Shown here piece after piece: positions 9,905 to 17,791 of a DNA stretch of 64,000 bases. Source of the DNA: Dictyobacter kobayashii. GTDB lineage: Bacteria > Chloroflexota > Ktedonobacteria > Ktedonobacterales > Ktedonobacteraceae. The position numbers and the translations under genes were made by a program. Each line of letters starts with the position of its first letter. Positions within the stretch are counted from its first letter, which is position 1. The stretch is from positions 806,001-870,000 of the forward strand of contig NZ_BIFS01000001.1 of NCBI RefSeq assembly GCF_003967555.1. Reading direction: 5' to 3'. The notes under the pieces were generated by a model. It had not been told where the DNA came from, searched no databases, and worked only from the letters and a program-made list of their open reading frames with translations.

Positions 9905-10575
9905 TGAATACATATTACCGGGGAAAACGAGCTGCGGCCTACAACCAAACCTGGAAAACTTTTTCTGACAAGACACTGGCAGCGACCATCGCCACTATCG
10001 ACCTCGAACGACTACAAGAAATACCCGCAATAAAAGAGAAACAACCAGAAATCCTGGATGTAGCCTGTGGCACAGGACTACTTTTACAGCAGCTCGCCCG
10101 ACTGCTCCCACAGGCCGATTCGCATGGCATAGATCAAAGTCCGGACATGCTGATCCAGGCACAAAAACTCCTCGCAAACATGCCAAACATCCACCTGGCT
10201 CAGGGAACGCTCAAAGGCGATAGTATGGCTACTTTACCTTATCAGCCAGCTGCGTTCGACCTGATTACCTGCACTAACACCTTCCACTACCTGGATAACC
10301 CACAGGCAGTACTAGAAGGCTTAGCCACCCTGCTAGCCCCACACGGCCAACTGATACTAGAAGATTATGCACGCCGCCCATTTCCCTTTCCCTGGCGAAC
10401 CTTTGAATGGTTCATCAAACGCATAGACCCACAACACAACAAGGCATACACCCTGCCAGAAGCTCAAAAAATTTGCGAAAAGGCCGGACTACACATACTG
10501 GCAGCCAGCACATTCTCGGCTGGCCTCGTCTGGCGCGGCTGGGTACTACGTGCGGAAATAGTGAGGGATAAGTAG
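9904..10575 (+). CDS. class I SAM-dependent methyltransferase, third of the cluster
   Basis: 223 aa. Motif I ILDVACGTGLLLQQLA (about residues 49-64), motif II HGIDQSPDML, then FDLITCTNTFHYLDNP and LAPHGQLILEDYAR, the usual order of a methyltransferase_11/25 domain. It starts inside the stop codon of the upstream membrane protein, which implies translational coupling and a joint role. The C-terminal LVWRGWVLRAEI is amphipathic. Substrate unknown; a membrane-lipid or quinone substrate fits the membrane-protein partner, but this is inference. Confidence 0.8.
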   Translation: MNTYYRGKRAAAYNQTWKTFSDKTLAATIATIDLERLQEIPAIKEKQPEILDVACGTGLLLQQLARLLPQADSHGIDQSPDMLIQAQKLLANMPNIHLAQGTLKGDSMATLPYQPAAFDLITCTNTFHYLDNPQAVLEGLATLLAPHGQLILEDYARRPFPFPWRTFEWFIKRIDPQHNKAYTLPEAQKICEKAGLHILAASTFSAGLVWRGWVLRAEIVRDK

Positions 10576-10695
10576 ATGCTTTTTCGAAATAGTGTTAATA
10601 GTAGTAGTAAAAATAATACTGCTGTGGTAAAGTTTATATAGATATCCTGAAAAATATGCAATAAATCACAACAAAACGTACTTAGGACGAATAAG

Positions 10696-11063
10696 GTGAG
10701 TGAATTGAAGCTGCTCTATTGTTGGTACTGTGGAGATATTGTACGCTTGTATCCAGAAAAACGCTATTGTAAATGTGGCAAATCCTGGGGTCACTACCTG
10801 GAAGATCATGCCACCACAGTCCAGACCTACCCAGCCTCTCATTAGGCCTCTCCAATCCAGACTTTCAGCTTGCCCTGGACACCTTTGTAGAAAAGCCCAC
10901 CCATTTCTCTCCCGTTCTAGCTATTCGCAGTTGGATCAATCCTATATCAGAGCCCGACGTGAAATTTATCGAACCAGCCGAACCCACCAACGAAAACGAA
11001 GACAAAGAAGCTCCCATAGAACAGCCAACTCCAGATACCGTTACGCCCAAAGATACACCCTGA
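10696..11063 (+). CDS. zinc-ribbon protein with a frameshift, about 122 aa
   Basis: From GTG at 10696 the frame gives LLYCWYCGDIVRLYP followed by RYCKCGKSW, two Cys pairs that form a zinc ribbon, then stops at 10843-10845. The remainder (SLGLSNPDFQLALDTF...RSWINPISEPDVKF...) continues in another phase to TGA at 11063 and ends in an acidic, proline- and threonine-rich tail. One missing C around 10833-10837 (CCAGCC-CTC) would join the halves. I judge this one gene with a likely sequence error. Function unknown; zinc-ribbon N-terminus with a disordered tail suggests a binding protein. Confidence 0.55.
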
Positions 11064-11069
11064 CAACAT

Positions 11070-11104
11070 CATATGGAGCAGAATAAGCTTAGCTGCTCCA
11101 TATG
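11070..11104 (+). terminator. hairpin after the zinc-ribbon gene
   Basis: Arms CATATGGAGCA (11070-11080) and TGCTCCATATG (11094-11104) pair perfectly around a 13-base loop, just after the stop at 11063. No clear T run follows, so the terminator role is only probable. Confidence 0.4.
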
Positions 11105-11194
11105 TGCAAAAAACTGTTAAGGAAAAAGTCGAATACTATACTCATTCAATTCTTATGTGTAAAAAATTAGCAGAGAAAAGTTAGTGCGCTCCTC

Positions 11195-11632
11195 TTACCA
11201 GCTTCTCTCTTTGCCGGCTTCCAACCAGTCTGTCAAATGCTTGAGGTGGACGCTCCAGCCTTTGTTTCTGGAGTCGTAGTAGTGATCCCAATCCTCACCT
11301 TCGCCAATGCCAGAGTGGATGAGATGGAGCAGCGTGCCGTCGTTGCGCGGCTTCAATTCAAAGGTAATCGTGGTAGGGCTGGGCTCAAGTGCTTCCCAGG
11401 TATAGCTGAAGCGATGGAACGGTTCGAGAACGAGGACCTTGCCAAAATTAGACGTGCCTGTTCCCCACTCGAAGCTGATCATACCCCCAGGACGTAAATC
11501 GACCTCAGCATGCTTAAGGAACCAGCATTCAAGATATTCTTTCTCTGTCAGGGCCTGGAAAACGCGTTCAGGAGTAGCTTTAATGAACAGTTCTTTCTCA
11601 ATCGAGCGGCTACGAAGATGTGTTTTATCCAT
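11195..11632 (-). CDS. SRPBCC/AHSA1-family protein (first of three)
   Basis: 145 aa from ATG at 11632; a longer frame begins at 11680. It shows the AHSA1 (Hsp90 ATPase activator-like) START-fold pattern: IEKELFIKATPERVFQALT at the N-terminus, a GG(M)ISFEWGTG turn, a SYTWE strand, TITFEL, and a C-terminal helix ending HLKHLTDWLE. Bacterial members bind hydrophobic ligands or act as unspecified stress proteins and often sit beside ArsR-type regulators; none is visible here. It lies 61 bp downstream of the second copy on the same strand. Soluble, complete. Confidence 0.8.
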   Translation of the reverse strand: MDKTHLRSRSIEKELFIKATPERVFQALTEKEYLECWFLKHAEVDLRPGGMISFEWGTGTSNFGKVLVLEPFHRFSYTWEALEPSPTTITFELKPRNDGTLLHLIHSGIGEGEDWDHYYDSRNKGWSVHLKHLTDWLEAGKERSW

Positions 11633-11693
11633 AAGAAAAAGACAAATCCTTTCTAAGCGGTCGTTCTGGTCAGCGAACAAGCTCTGCCGTTAA

Positions 11694-12128
11694 TCAAAAA
11701 AACACTGGAAGACCAGGCGTGCCTTTGCCAGTCTCCAGGAATGACTTCAGGCTGTCCAGAAAGTATTCCCAGTTCCCCCGTGTCTGTTCATATACCGCAT
11801 CAACCTGGGCAAACCCATCATGAGTAAATACTATCTTTGTCCCATCCTGAATAGGGGTGATTTGCCAGGTAACGCTGGTCCCTGCCCATTGTGGAGGTCC
11901 TTTCCTGGAAAACCAGTGGACTTTCGCCCCCGCATCCAGCTCTGCAATCTCAAATTGCAGGATACCTGCCCCCCACCTGGTAAAGCGAAATTCAGCCAGA
12001 GAGCCCACTTCTGGTTTGACGGTCAGATCGTTGGTCCACCAGCGCGCTATGCCATCCTGCTGCGTCAGGGCATCGAAGACGCTTCCTGGTGTCGCTGCAA
12101 TAGAACGTTCTATAACAATGGTTGGCAT
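11694..12128 (-). CDS. SRPBCC/AHSA1-family protein (second of three)
   Basis: 144 aa. N-terminal IERSIAATPGSVFDALTQQDGIARWW, central WGAGILQFEI and HWFSRKGP, VTWQIT, and a C-terminal helix FLDSLKSFLETG mark the AHSA1-like START fold. AAGGA lies seven bases before the ATG. A perfect 54-bp palindrome sits 10 bp upstream of the start and probably regulates it. Function unknown; related to but clearly diverged from its neighbours at 11195 and 12248, so the three are ancient paralogues rather than a recent duplication. Confidence 0.8.
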   Translation of the reverse strand: MPTIVIERSIAATPGSVFDALTQQDGIARWWTNDLTVKPEVGSLAEFRFTRWGAGILQFEIAELDAGAKVHWFSRKGPPQWAGTSVTWQITPIQDGTKIVFTHDGFAQVDAVYEQTRGNWEYFLDSLKSFLETGKGTPGLPVFF

Positions 12129-12138
12129 TGTTGTTCCT

Positions 12139-12192
12139 TTCCCCTTATTACCTATACTTAACCTATAGGTTAAGTATAGGTAATAAGGGGAA
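12139..12192. promoter_or_regulatory. perfect 54-bp palindrome upstream of the second SRPBCC gene
   Basis: Every base from 12139 to 12192 pairs with its mirror: the arm runs TTCCCCTTATTACC...TTAACCTA and the centre lies between 12165 and 12166. The inner ACTTAACC-TA-TA-GGTTAAGT looks like a winged-helix repressor operator (ArsR or MarR style). It starts 10 bp before the ATG at 12128 and covers the expected promoter. In RNA it would form a 27-bp hairpin directly in front of the ribosome site. Role inferred. Confidence 0.6.
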
Positions 12193-12247
12193 CCGTGTCA
12201 AGGATATTCCTCTCTGAAGAACTTTAGAGTCTCAATCCAGCTGATGC

Positions 12248-12700
12248 TCAGAAATCGAGGTGGGAAGAGAGGACCTCTGCGAGTGCATCGAGCAGTGATG
12301 GCCAGCCTCCTCCAAACAGCGCACGCATCTCGGGGGTGTTCAGCCGCTCGTGGGTCAGCACGACTTCCGTCACTGGACCATGCTCAAGAAAATCCAGCGT
12401 GACGATGGTCTCCCTATCCTGAATGACGCCACCTGACCAGGTAAAGACTAATTTTGAGGGTTGAACAATGTGCAGATAGGTACCAGCCGTGTAGCTGCCG
12501 TCCTCTAAATCGAAACGGAACGAGCCGCCAACGCGCGCATCGAGCGAAGTAACGGTCACACCCATTCCTCTCGGTCTGAACCAGTGTCGTACAGCCTCTG
12601 GCTCAATCCAGGCGCGAAATACCCGCTGGCGTGAGGCCGCAAACGTGCGCCGCAGCACAAGGGAAGTAGTATCATGTGGTAATGGAGGTATCATCAGCAT
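12248..12700 (-). CDS. SRPBCC/AHSA1-family protein (third of three)
   Basis: 150 aa, start ATG after GAGGAGCAAG. Features: LVLRRTFAASRQRVFRAWIEPEAVRHWF at the N-terminus, a VGGSFRFDLEDG turn, LVFTWSGG, VTEVVLTHERL and a C-terminal helix LLDALAEVLSSHL. This is the canonical activator-of-Hsp90-ATPase-like order. It is upstream of, and on the same strand as, the other two SRPBCC genes, but the 119-bp gap with the palindrome suggests a separate promoter for them. Ligand unknown. Confidence 0.8.
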   Translation of the reverse strand: MLMIPPLPHDTTSLVLRRTFAASRQRVFRAWIEPEAVRHWFRPRGMGVTVTSLDARVGGSFRFDLEDGSYTAGTYLHIVQPSKLVFTWSGGVIQDRETIVTLDFLEHGPVTEVVLTHERLNTPEMRALFGGGWPSLLDALAEVLSSHLDF

Positions 12701-12816
12701 CTTGCTCCTCTTCGGGGATCGCTAGCAGTATAGCGGTACCGTTTGTCAAGACAAAAAACGGGCCCAAATAAGATAAAACTCAGCAACATGAGAATGAGTA
12801 TTTTACGTTACGCTTA

Positions 12817-13659
12817 TCAACGTTGCCGATAGATTTGAGCTGGCGTTTGATAGTCAAGTGACTGATGCAAACGCTGGTGATTATAAAATTCAAAGTACGC
12901 TTGTATTCCGTTCCTTACGTCCTTAACGTTTTGATACTCCCTGAGATAAATGTCTTCATATTTCAGAGAGCGCCAGAGCCGCTCCACAAAAATGTTGTCT
13001 AAGGCTCTTCCTCTCCCATCCCAGCTGATGCGAATATGATTGGCTTGCAATCGCTGCACAAACTCTGTGCTCGTAAATTGGACCCCCTGATCGCTATTGA
13101 AAATGGTTGGCGTCGCTTGGTTCAAAGCTCGCTCCAAGGCTTCCAGGCAAAAACTCGTATCTAAGGTGATGGAGAGTTCCCAGGAAAGCACGTAGCGGCT
13201 CCACCAATCCAGCACAGCGACCAGGTAGACAAACCCGCGTGCCAGGCGGATATAGGTGATATCCGTGCTCCACACTTGGTTCACAGTGGTGATCTCCACA
13301 TTGCGCAGCAGGTAGGGAAATCGTTGCTCCACAGCTCCAGGCTGGCTCAGGCGCGGATGAGGATAGATCGTTTCTAAACCCATCGTGCGAAGCAGGCGAC
13401 GGACCCGTTTGCGTTCGACTCCATAGCCTTGTTGGTTGAGCCAGTTTGTCATTTTTCGTGTGCCATAAAACGGCGTCCGCGTGTATTGCTCATCTAATAA
13501 GCGCATCAACATGAGATCTTCCTCACTGACTGCAACGGGTTGATAGTAGTAGCTCGAACGCGCAAGCCCCAGCAGTTCACACTGGCGTCCAATGGAAAGC
13601 TGCGGATCGTTAGGATCGATGAGTTGGCGCTTGTGCTCAACGGAGCTGGCCTGATTTTT
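12817..13659 (-). CDS. IS3-family transposase OrfB (DDE integrase domain)
   Basis: The frame is open from the A-run upstream (about 13655-13663) to TAA/TGA at 12817; the first plain ATG is at 13512. Residues upstream of it (QLIDPNDPQLSIGRQCELLGL...SSYYY) are typical OrfB sequence, so the natural product starts by frame change. The catalytic triad is present: D in WSTDITYI, D in FNSDQGVQFTS and E in DNIFVERLWRSLKYE. HTH_21-like FYGTRKM and the C-terminal YNHQRLHQSLDYQTP are standard. It catalyses strand transfer of this IS. Confidence 0.85.
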   Translation of the reverse strand, partial: KNQASSVEHKRQLIDPNDPQLSIGRQCELLGLARSSYYYQPVAVSEEDLMLMRLLDEQYTRTPFYGTRKMTNWLNQQGYGVERKRVRRLLRTMGLETIYPHPRLSQPGAVEQRFPYLLRNVEITTVNQVWSTDITYIRLARGFVYLVAVLDWWSRYVLSWELSITLDTSFCLEALERALNQATPTIFNSDQGVQFTSTEFVQRLQANHIRISWDGRGRALDNIFVERLWRSLKYEDIYLREYQNVKDVRNGIQAYFEFYNHQRLHQSLDYQTPAQIYRQR

Positions 13660-13927
13660 TTTTCAACCAGTCCAGTTCCACTTTCAACTGACCGATTTGT
13701 TGATACAAGGGCGCTGTGAGGTCTTCCTCACTTTTTTCCTGGCCAGGACCGCGTGTCGAGAACACGGCAGGTAATCCGTCAAGCGCTTGTTTTTTCCATT
13801 GAGCAATTTGTGTTGGATGAACCCCATACTCAGCCGCTATTTCGTTGGCGGTTTTGTTGCCGCGAATGGCTTCGAGTGCTATTTTTGCTTTCAATTCTGC
13901 GCTGTATCGTTTGCGTGGTCCTGCCAT
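13637..13927 (-). CDS. IS3-family transposase OrfA
   Basis: 96 aa. An HTH_Tnp_1-type domain: KRYSAELKAKIALEAI, then NEIAAEYGVHPTQIAQWKKQ, followed by a coiled leucine-zipper-like segment QIGQLKVELDWLKKK. The last codons cross a run of nine A (coding strand; 13655-13663), after which the frame closes. OrfB lies in the +1/-2 phase, not the usual -1. An A8 transcript would fuse the two frames. OrfA binds the IS ends. Confidence 0.85.
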   Translation of the reverse strand: MAGPRKRYSAELKAKIALEAIRGNKTANEIAAEYGVHPTQIAQWKKQALDGLPAVFSTRGPGQEKSEEDLTAPLYQQIGQLKVELDWLKKKSGQLR

Positions 13928-14051
13928 AATCTTTCTCCTTTTGCACTCATTCTGATACAGCTATTTTATCTTATTTGCCTGTCCAGGATTCCGGTACCAT
14001 CATACAGATAGATTTCCATAAAGACTAAGAAAGATAACGCAGAGGAAGCGA

Positions 14052-14097
14052 AGGGTGGGCCCAGCTGGATTCGAACCAGCGACCAATCAGTTATGAG
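14052..14097. repeat. left attachment repeat (3' part of tRNA-Ile, 46 bp)
   Basis: These 46 bases are identical to 36135-36180, which form the 3' part of an intact tRNA gene from the anticodon loop onward. Here the tRNA 5' half is missing, and the sequence changes right after GTTATGAG. This is the expected scar of site-specific integration into a tRNA gene: the element supplied a new 3' part at the far end and left the displaced original here. Confidence 0.85.
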
Positions 14098-14326
14098 GAG
14101 ACTGGTCCCAAAAACGCAGGCCGCTTCCTTTAAAATGGCTCTAGAAGCCAATCTAGATGATCAAAATTTTTTTGTGCGCCAAATAGCTGATTGGTCTGTA
14201 TTTTTTTAGCTAATTGGTCACTCTGGAGAACAGTATAACATAATACAATTTATATTAACAGCTCATGAGAACTTGGATTAGTATTAACAGATATAACTAT
14301 TTTTGACCAGCAAATACAAATACTGA

Positions 14327-15391
14327 TTACGTTTCAGTGATCTGTCGTAGCGTGTTCTCAATGGAAAATTGCAATACGTTACTATAATCTTGATCAGGTT
14401 GTAGTGGAAATAATTGTGACATTTCAAAAAATGGAAGTGTATAACCTACACGATCACAGAAATATTTTATAAGAACTTGCAGACGATCATTAATCGGCTG
14501 GTACTTGTCTCCAACTGGAATTGCACTGATAAGTGTTCGGACAATATAGTTAAGTACATCTTGATTTTGTTTGTAATTACCAATTTCCCACCAATAGTAT
14601 TCTGTTTTTTGCCCTCTTTTAGGTTTTAGCCATTTAAAAGACGAGCCAACTTTATTAATTAATCCACTTCGTCTTTGCAAATCATCTTTTAAAGAATGCT
14701 CTTTAAATAAATCATCAACTTCAAATAGCGTTTGGGCAATGGTATTTAACCCTTTTACAAGGGTTTCATGCCATTGGAAATTTTTGTTCGTAGTCCGAAC
14801 AAGATGTAAAGAGCAATTTTGTGTTATAGCACCGTTTAATAAAAGATATAAGCCCAAACAAACTAGCTGAGGGCTTATCGACCCACTTGAAGAAGATAGC
14901 CTTGGATGATGCAAATCAATCCAGGCAATTTTTTCATACTCTAGAATTTCAAACAACTTGTCTTTTGTTAAAATTTGTTGAAAATGTTGAAATGAGACAT
15001 CTACTTGGTTGAAAATGGCTCCTCCATCAATGTTTTTCCATAAAGCTAGACCTAAAGGTGCAAGAACAAGTTTTTCACAAACGGCCCCATTAACGTCTAT
15101 CTCTAAACTCCAAAATACCCCTATTTGAATTAATTCAGATAAAAGTCTCCTGAGTGTTTCTTCATTTATATGAGGATCAAATTTTTTAGCTATGATTAAT
15201 AGATCATCCTTTGAAACGAGGCCTTGAGCAGTTGCTTTGTTTTTACGTTCTGAACCCCAGAATTGTTTGACATACCTAGCTAAATCAACGGGCATCTTTT
15301 TCTTGTCATAAAGAGGCTTAATTGTAAGAAAGGGACATGAACGCTCATAAGATAACCGAATCATTTCTACTACTAGATTAATTGAAAACAT
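14327..15391 (-). CDS. unknown protein, third gene of the AT-rich cargo operon
   Basis: 354 aa. I recognise no family. N-terminal half contains SYERSCPFLTIKPLYDKK and a probable winged-helix stretch (SKDDLLIIAKKF...NEETLRRLLSELIQIGVFW). The centre has a hydrophobic helix LVCLGLYLLLNGA. No catalytic motif is clear. Its ATG overlaps the TAA of the SMC-like ATPase gene by one base (TAATG), so translation is coupled and the two proteins probably form a complex. By analogy with SMC-like systems it could be a kleisin-like or winged-helix accessory subunit; that is inference only. Very AT-rich compared with the chromosome. Confidence 0.7.
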   Translation of the reverse strand: MFSINLVVEMIRLSYERSCPFLTIKPLYDKKKMPVDLARYVKQFWGSERKNKATAQGLVSKDDLLIIAKKFDPHINEETLRRLLSELIQIGVFWSLEIDVNGAVCEKLVLAPLGLALWKNIDGGAIFNQVDVSFQHFQQILTKDKLFEILEYEKIAWIDLHHPRLSSSSGSISPQLVCLGLYLLLNGAITQNCSLHLVRTTNKNFQWHETLVKGLNTIAQTLFEVDDLFKEHSLKDDLQRRSGLINKVGSSFKWLKPKRGQKTEYYWWEIGNYKQNQDVLNYIVRTLISAIPVGDKYQPINDRLQVLIKYFCDRVGYTLPFFEMSQLFPLQPDQDYSNVLQFSIENTLRQITET

Positions 15392-17781
15392 TACTTTATC
15401 ACCTCAAAACTTACAGCAAAAGCTTCTGGGTCTTGATTAACGAAGATAGCAAATGCTAAATGCTCAAGAACAGCTAAGTCTTCGCAAACAGTGTCCTTAA
15501 AAGTCTCCGCATCGTTAAACTCATCTACAAGGAGTATTGTCCCTATATAACTCCCTGAAGATTTTGTAGCAAGCCCAAATACAGTCATTGCTGAGTCACC
15601 GCCACCTCCTGCCCATTCTCCCATTTGAAGATCAGGAACTACTTGTTCGCCTGTTAGGAAATCATAGTCATGTACCGGTATTTTTTTTTGCCCTGGAGCC
15701 CGATTTTTATACATCACGGGACAACGTTTACGAATAACACGGTTAAGTGTTTGGTGCACTTCTTTTCCATTTTTTCCTAGTTGTTCCTTAAGCTGTTCAA
15801 ATTGCGCTGAGGTATATAATTTTGATTCTTCTTGTCCTCTTTCTCTTTTTCTTCTATATTCGTTGAGATAATTGCTAATGAGTAGCAAAATCTTCTGCAA
15901 ATCTATTAATGCATCTATTTGTAGGCGGCCAGTATCGTTACGAGGAGAACTGCGTTTCATTTCTATGAGATGATTTCGTACTATTCGTTCTGTTTCTTCC
16001 TTTTCTGCTTTGCTGTTTTCTAGTAATTGGATTTTATTTGACCATTCTCTAATGAAATCTTGTAACTCCGAGAGATTTAATTGCCAGGGATCTGTAAAAC
16101 CAACAGCTTCAGAAAGTTGCTCAACACGTTCCAACAAGTCTTTTTGATTGGGAAGTAGCAATTGAGTATACTGAACTCGGCGCTCTTTAAGTTCCAAAAG
16201 ATTCTCTGAACCTAGAAGAGATTGTATTGTTTCTTTAATAATTTTTAGGTTATTAGTAAATTCTTTTAGTAGCCTTTCTTTATCTTTAATCCTCAGCTGA
16301 ATTGTTTCCACTGAGGATTCTAATTTATGTACATCTTGCCCAGAAGATAATCCAGCAGCGTTGAATGCGCTATAGGCATTTTTAAGTTCGGGATTCAATC
16401 TTTGAATGTCCAAAGCTATTAGACGAGCTTCGGACCAGCTTTGTTCCAATTCAACTAATTTTATTCGATTGTCATCTAAGGTTTTTATTGGTATAACTAA
16501 GCCTTTGCTAAATTCCTTTGAAGCTTTTAAAATTCCATCTAATAGATTTATTACTTCATCATCAACTTGAGCATAAGAACAAAAGGCAAGTAACGCATCA
16601 TAATTTTTAGCGGCTATTCCTGAAAGGACTTGAGCTGCATAACCGCTAAGTGCAGATAAATTTTTCAATTCATTTGCTATTTTGCTTTTAAGAGCATCTA
16701 AATCAAAAATAATTTTATTGAATAAAGGTTCTACTTGGGCTAAATCATCCTGCACTATCATCAAATCATTTTCTACATTGATAATATTTTTTTCTAGATT
16801 TTCTCTTTCTTTATCTTGATCACGTACCATTTCTTCTCGTTTTAAACAATGAAGCACTTCTGCTAGGTCAGGAGTTTGTATCTCTTCCAATTTACGATAG
16901 GTAGAAATTAGTTCTTGACTAGAAAGAATTAGTTGCTGAAAATTAGTAATTTCATTATTAAAACCATCGATTTCTTTTTGTAGCCCCGTTGAACGATTAG
17001 TAAGAATACTAATTTCTTGGGCTAAATCTTTCTCTGTTCGCCCATAAACTTGATCTCGAGGCAAATTTCTTAAAGAACTTAGTTTGATTGCAATTTTATT
17101 CGTTGCAATATATGAGCAGAAATTACCTAAATCTTTACTCTCTTCAATAGAGACTTGGCCTATAAAATCGCGACTTTTTCCGACAAATTGAACGTCGCAA
17201 ATAAAAGCCATTAGACGTCTATATTCTTGCCAGTCTTCAGAAGAAGCTAAAGAAACAACTCTATTATCACAGTCAGGCAGGGCTTGGCCCTTTTCATCTT
17301 GTAGCAATATTGTTGCTTTACCTTCTGCTATAGAAATTGCAAGATCAAAACCAGTAGAGGTTAACCGCAAGTTGGCTTTTTGAGATCGAGCAAGCGATGG
17401 CACTACAATTCTACTTGCAGTATGAAAAACCTTATCATCTTTATCCAAAAACGGTCTTGTCTCATCCCAATTTATGCCTAATATAGTAGCTAAATATATA
17501 AGTGAGGTTGTCTTGTTTCTGTCACTTTGACCCGACAATTCAAAAACTCGTCCTAACTTTTTACTATCTAAAGATATGGGGTAATCTTTCTCAATATTAA
17601 GTTTTACAGTACAAGGTTTGCCTTTTATAAGTGTTGAAGCCCTGGTTAGTTGTTCATTTGACTCTAGAAGCTCTGAAATATTATCCGCAGTAACTCCTAC
17701 TGACAATGCGATGGTTTCAACTAATGTCTTATACTCAGATCGTACTGGCCGAATAATTTCTTGTTGATCTGTATTATTCAT
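15391..17781 (-). CDS. SMC/Rad50-like coiled-coil ATPase
   Basis: 796 aa, start ATG five bases after AGGAGG. An N-terminal P-loop-like motif LSGQSDRNKTTSL (about residues 82-94) has the K-T-T of Walker A but Asn in place of the last Gly. Long heptad-rich coiled coils cover about 235-420 and 480-680. Near the C-terminus WAGGGGDSAM (about 723-732) resembles the ABC signature and GTILLVDEFNDA (about 747-758) is a Walker B with catalytic Glu. This head-coil-head design is that of SMC, Rad50 or MukB-like DNA-bridging ATPases, though short. It lies between the methylase-like gene (10 bp upstream) and the unknown gene (overlap). A DNA-sensing role in phage or plasmid defence is inferred from family and context. 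Confidence 0.65.
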   Translation of the reverse strand: MNNTDQQEIIRPVRSEYKTLVETIALSVGVTADNISELLESNEQLTRASTLIKGKPCTVKLNIEKDYPISLDSKKLGRVFELSGQSDRNKTTSLIYLATILGINWDETRPFLDKDDKVFHTASRIVVPSLARSQKANLRLTSTGFDLAISIAEGKATILLQDEKGQALPDCDNRVVSLASSEDWQEYRRLMAFICDVQFVGKSRDFIGQVSIEESKDLGNFCSYIATNKIAIKLSSLRNLPRDQVYGRTEKDLAQEISILTNRSTGLQKEIDGFNNEITNFQQLILSSQELISTYRKLEEIQTPDLAEVLHCLKREEMVRDQDKERENLEKNIINVENDLMIVQDDLAQVEPLFNKIIFDLDALKSKIANELKNLSALSGYAAQVLSGIAAKNYDALLAFCSYAQVDDEVINLLDGILKASKEFSKGLVIPIKTLDDNRIKLVELEQSWSEARLIALDIQRLNPELKNAYSAFNAAGLSSGQDVHKLESSVETIQLRIKDKERLLKEFTNNLKIIKETIQSLLGSENLLELKERRVQYTQLLLPNQKDLLERVEQLSEAVGFTDPWQLNLSELQDFIREWSNKIQLLENSKAEKEETERIVRNHLIEMKRSSPRNDTGRLQIDALIDLQKILLLISNYLNEYRRKRERGQEESKLYTSAQFEQLKEQLGKNGKEVHQTLNRVIRKRCPVMYKNRAPGQKKIPVHDYDFLTGEQVVPDLQMGEWAGGGGDSAMTVFGLATKSSGSYIGTILLVDEFNDAETFKDTVCEDLAVLEHLAFAIFVNQDPEAFAVSFEVIK

Positions 17782-17791
17782 TATGACCTCC

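Larger units (their letters stand above)
12766..13976 (-). mobile_element. IS3-family insertion sequence
   Basis: About 1.2 kb holding orfA and orfB on the minus strand. Inner terminal repeats are visible: AAATAAGATAAAA at 12766-12778 matches its complement at 13964-13976, and AGAATGAGT at 12791-12799 matches 13945-13953. The outermost few bases do not pair cleanly, so the exact ends and target duplication are uncertain. It lies 76 bp outside the left attachment repeat of the tRNA-Ile element, thus in the flanking chromosome. Both reading frames are intact except for the usual frame change. Confidence 0.8.

Noticed and set aside
14052..14151. Second complete tRNA gene at the left end
   Set aside because: Only the 3' 46 bases match; the 5' half and D-arm are absent.
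15391..17781. Wadjet JetC or Lamassu LmuB
   Set aside because: Length, P-loop form and the partner genes (methylase-like, unknown) do not fit either system; no JetA/B/D or LmuA/C-like gene is present.
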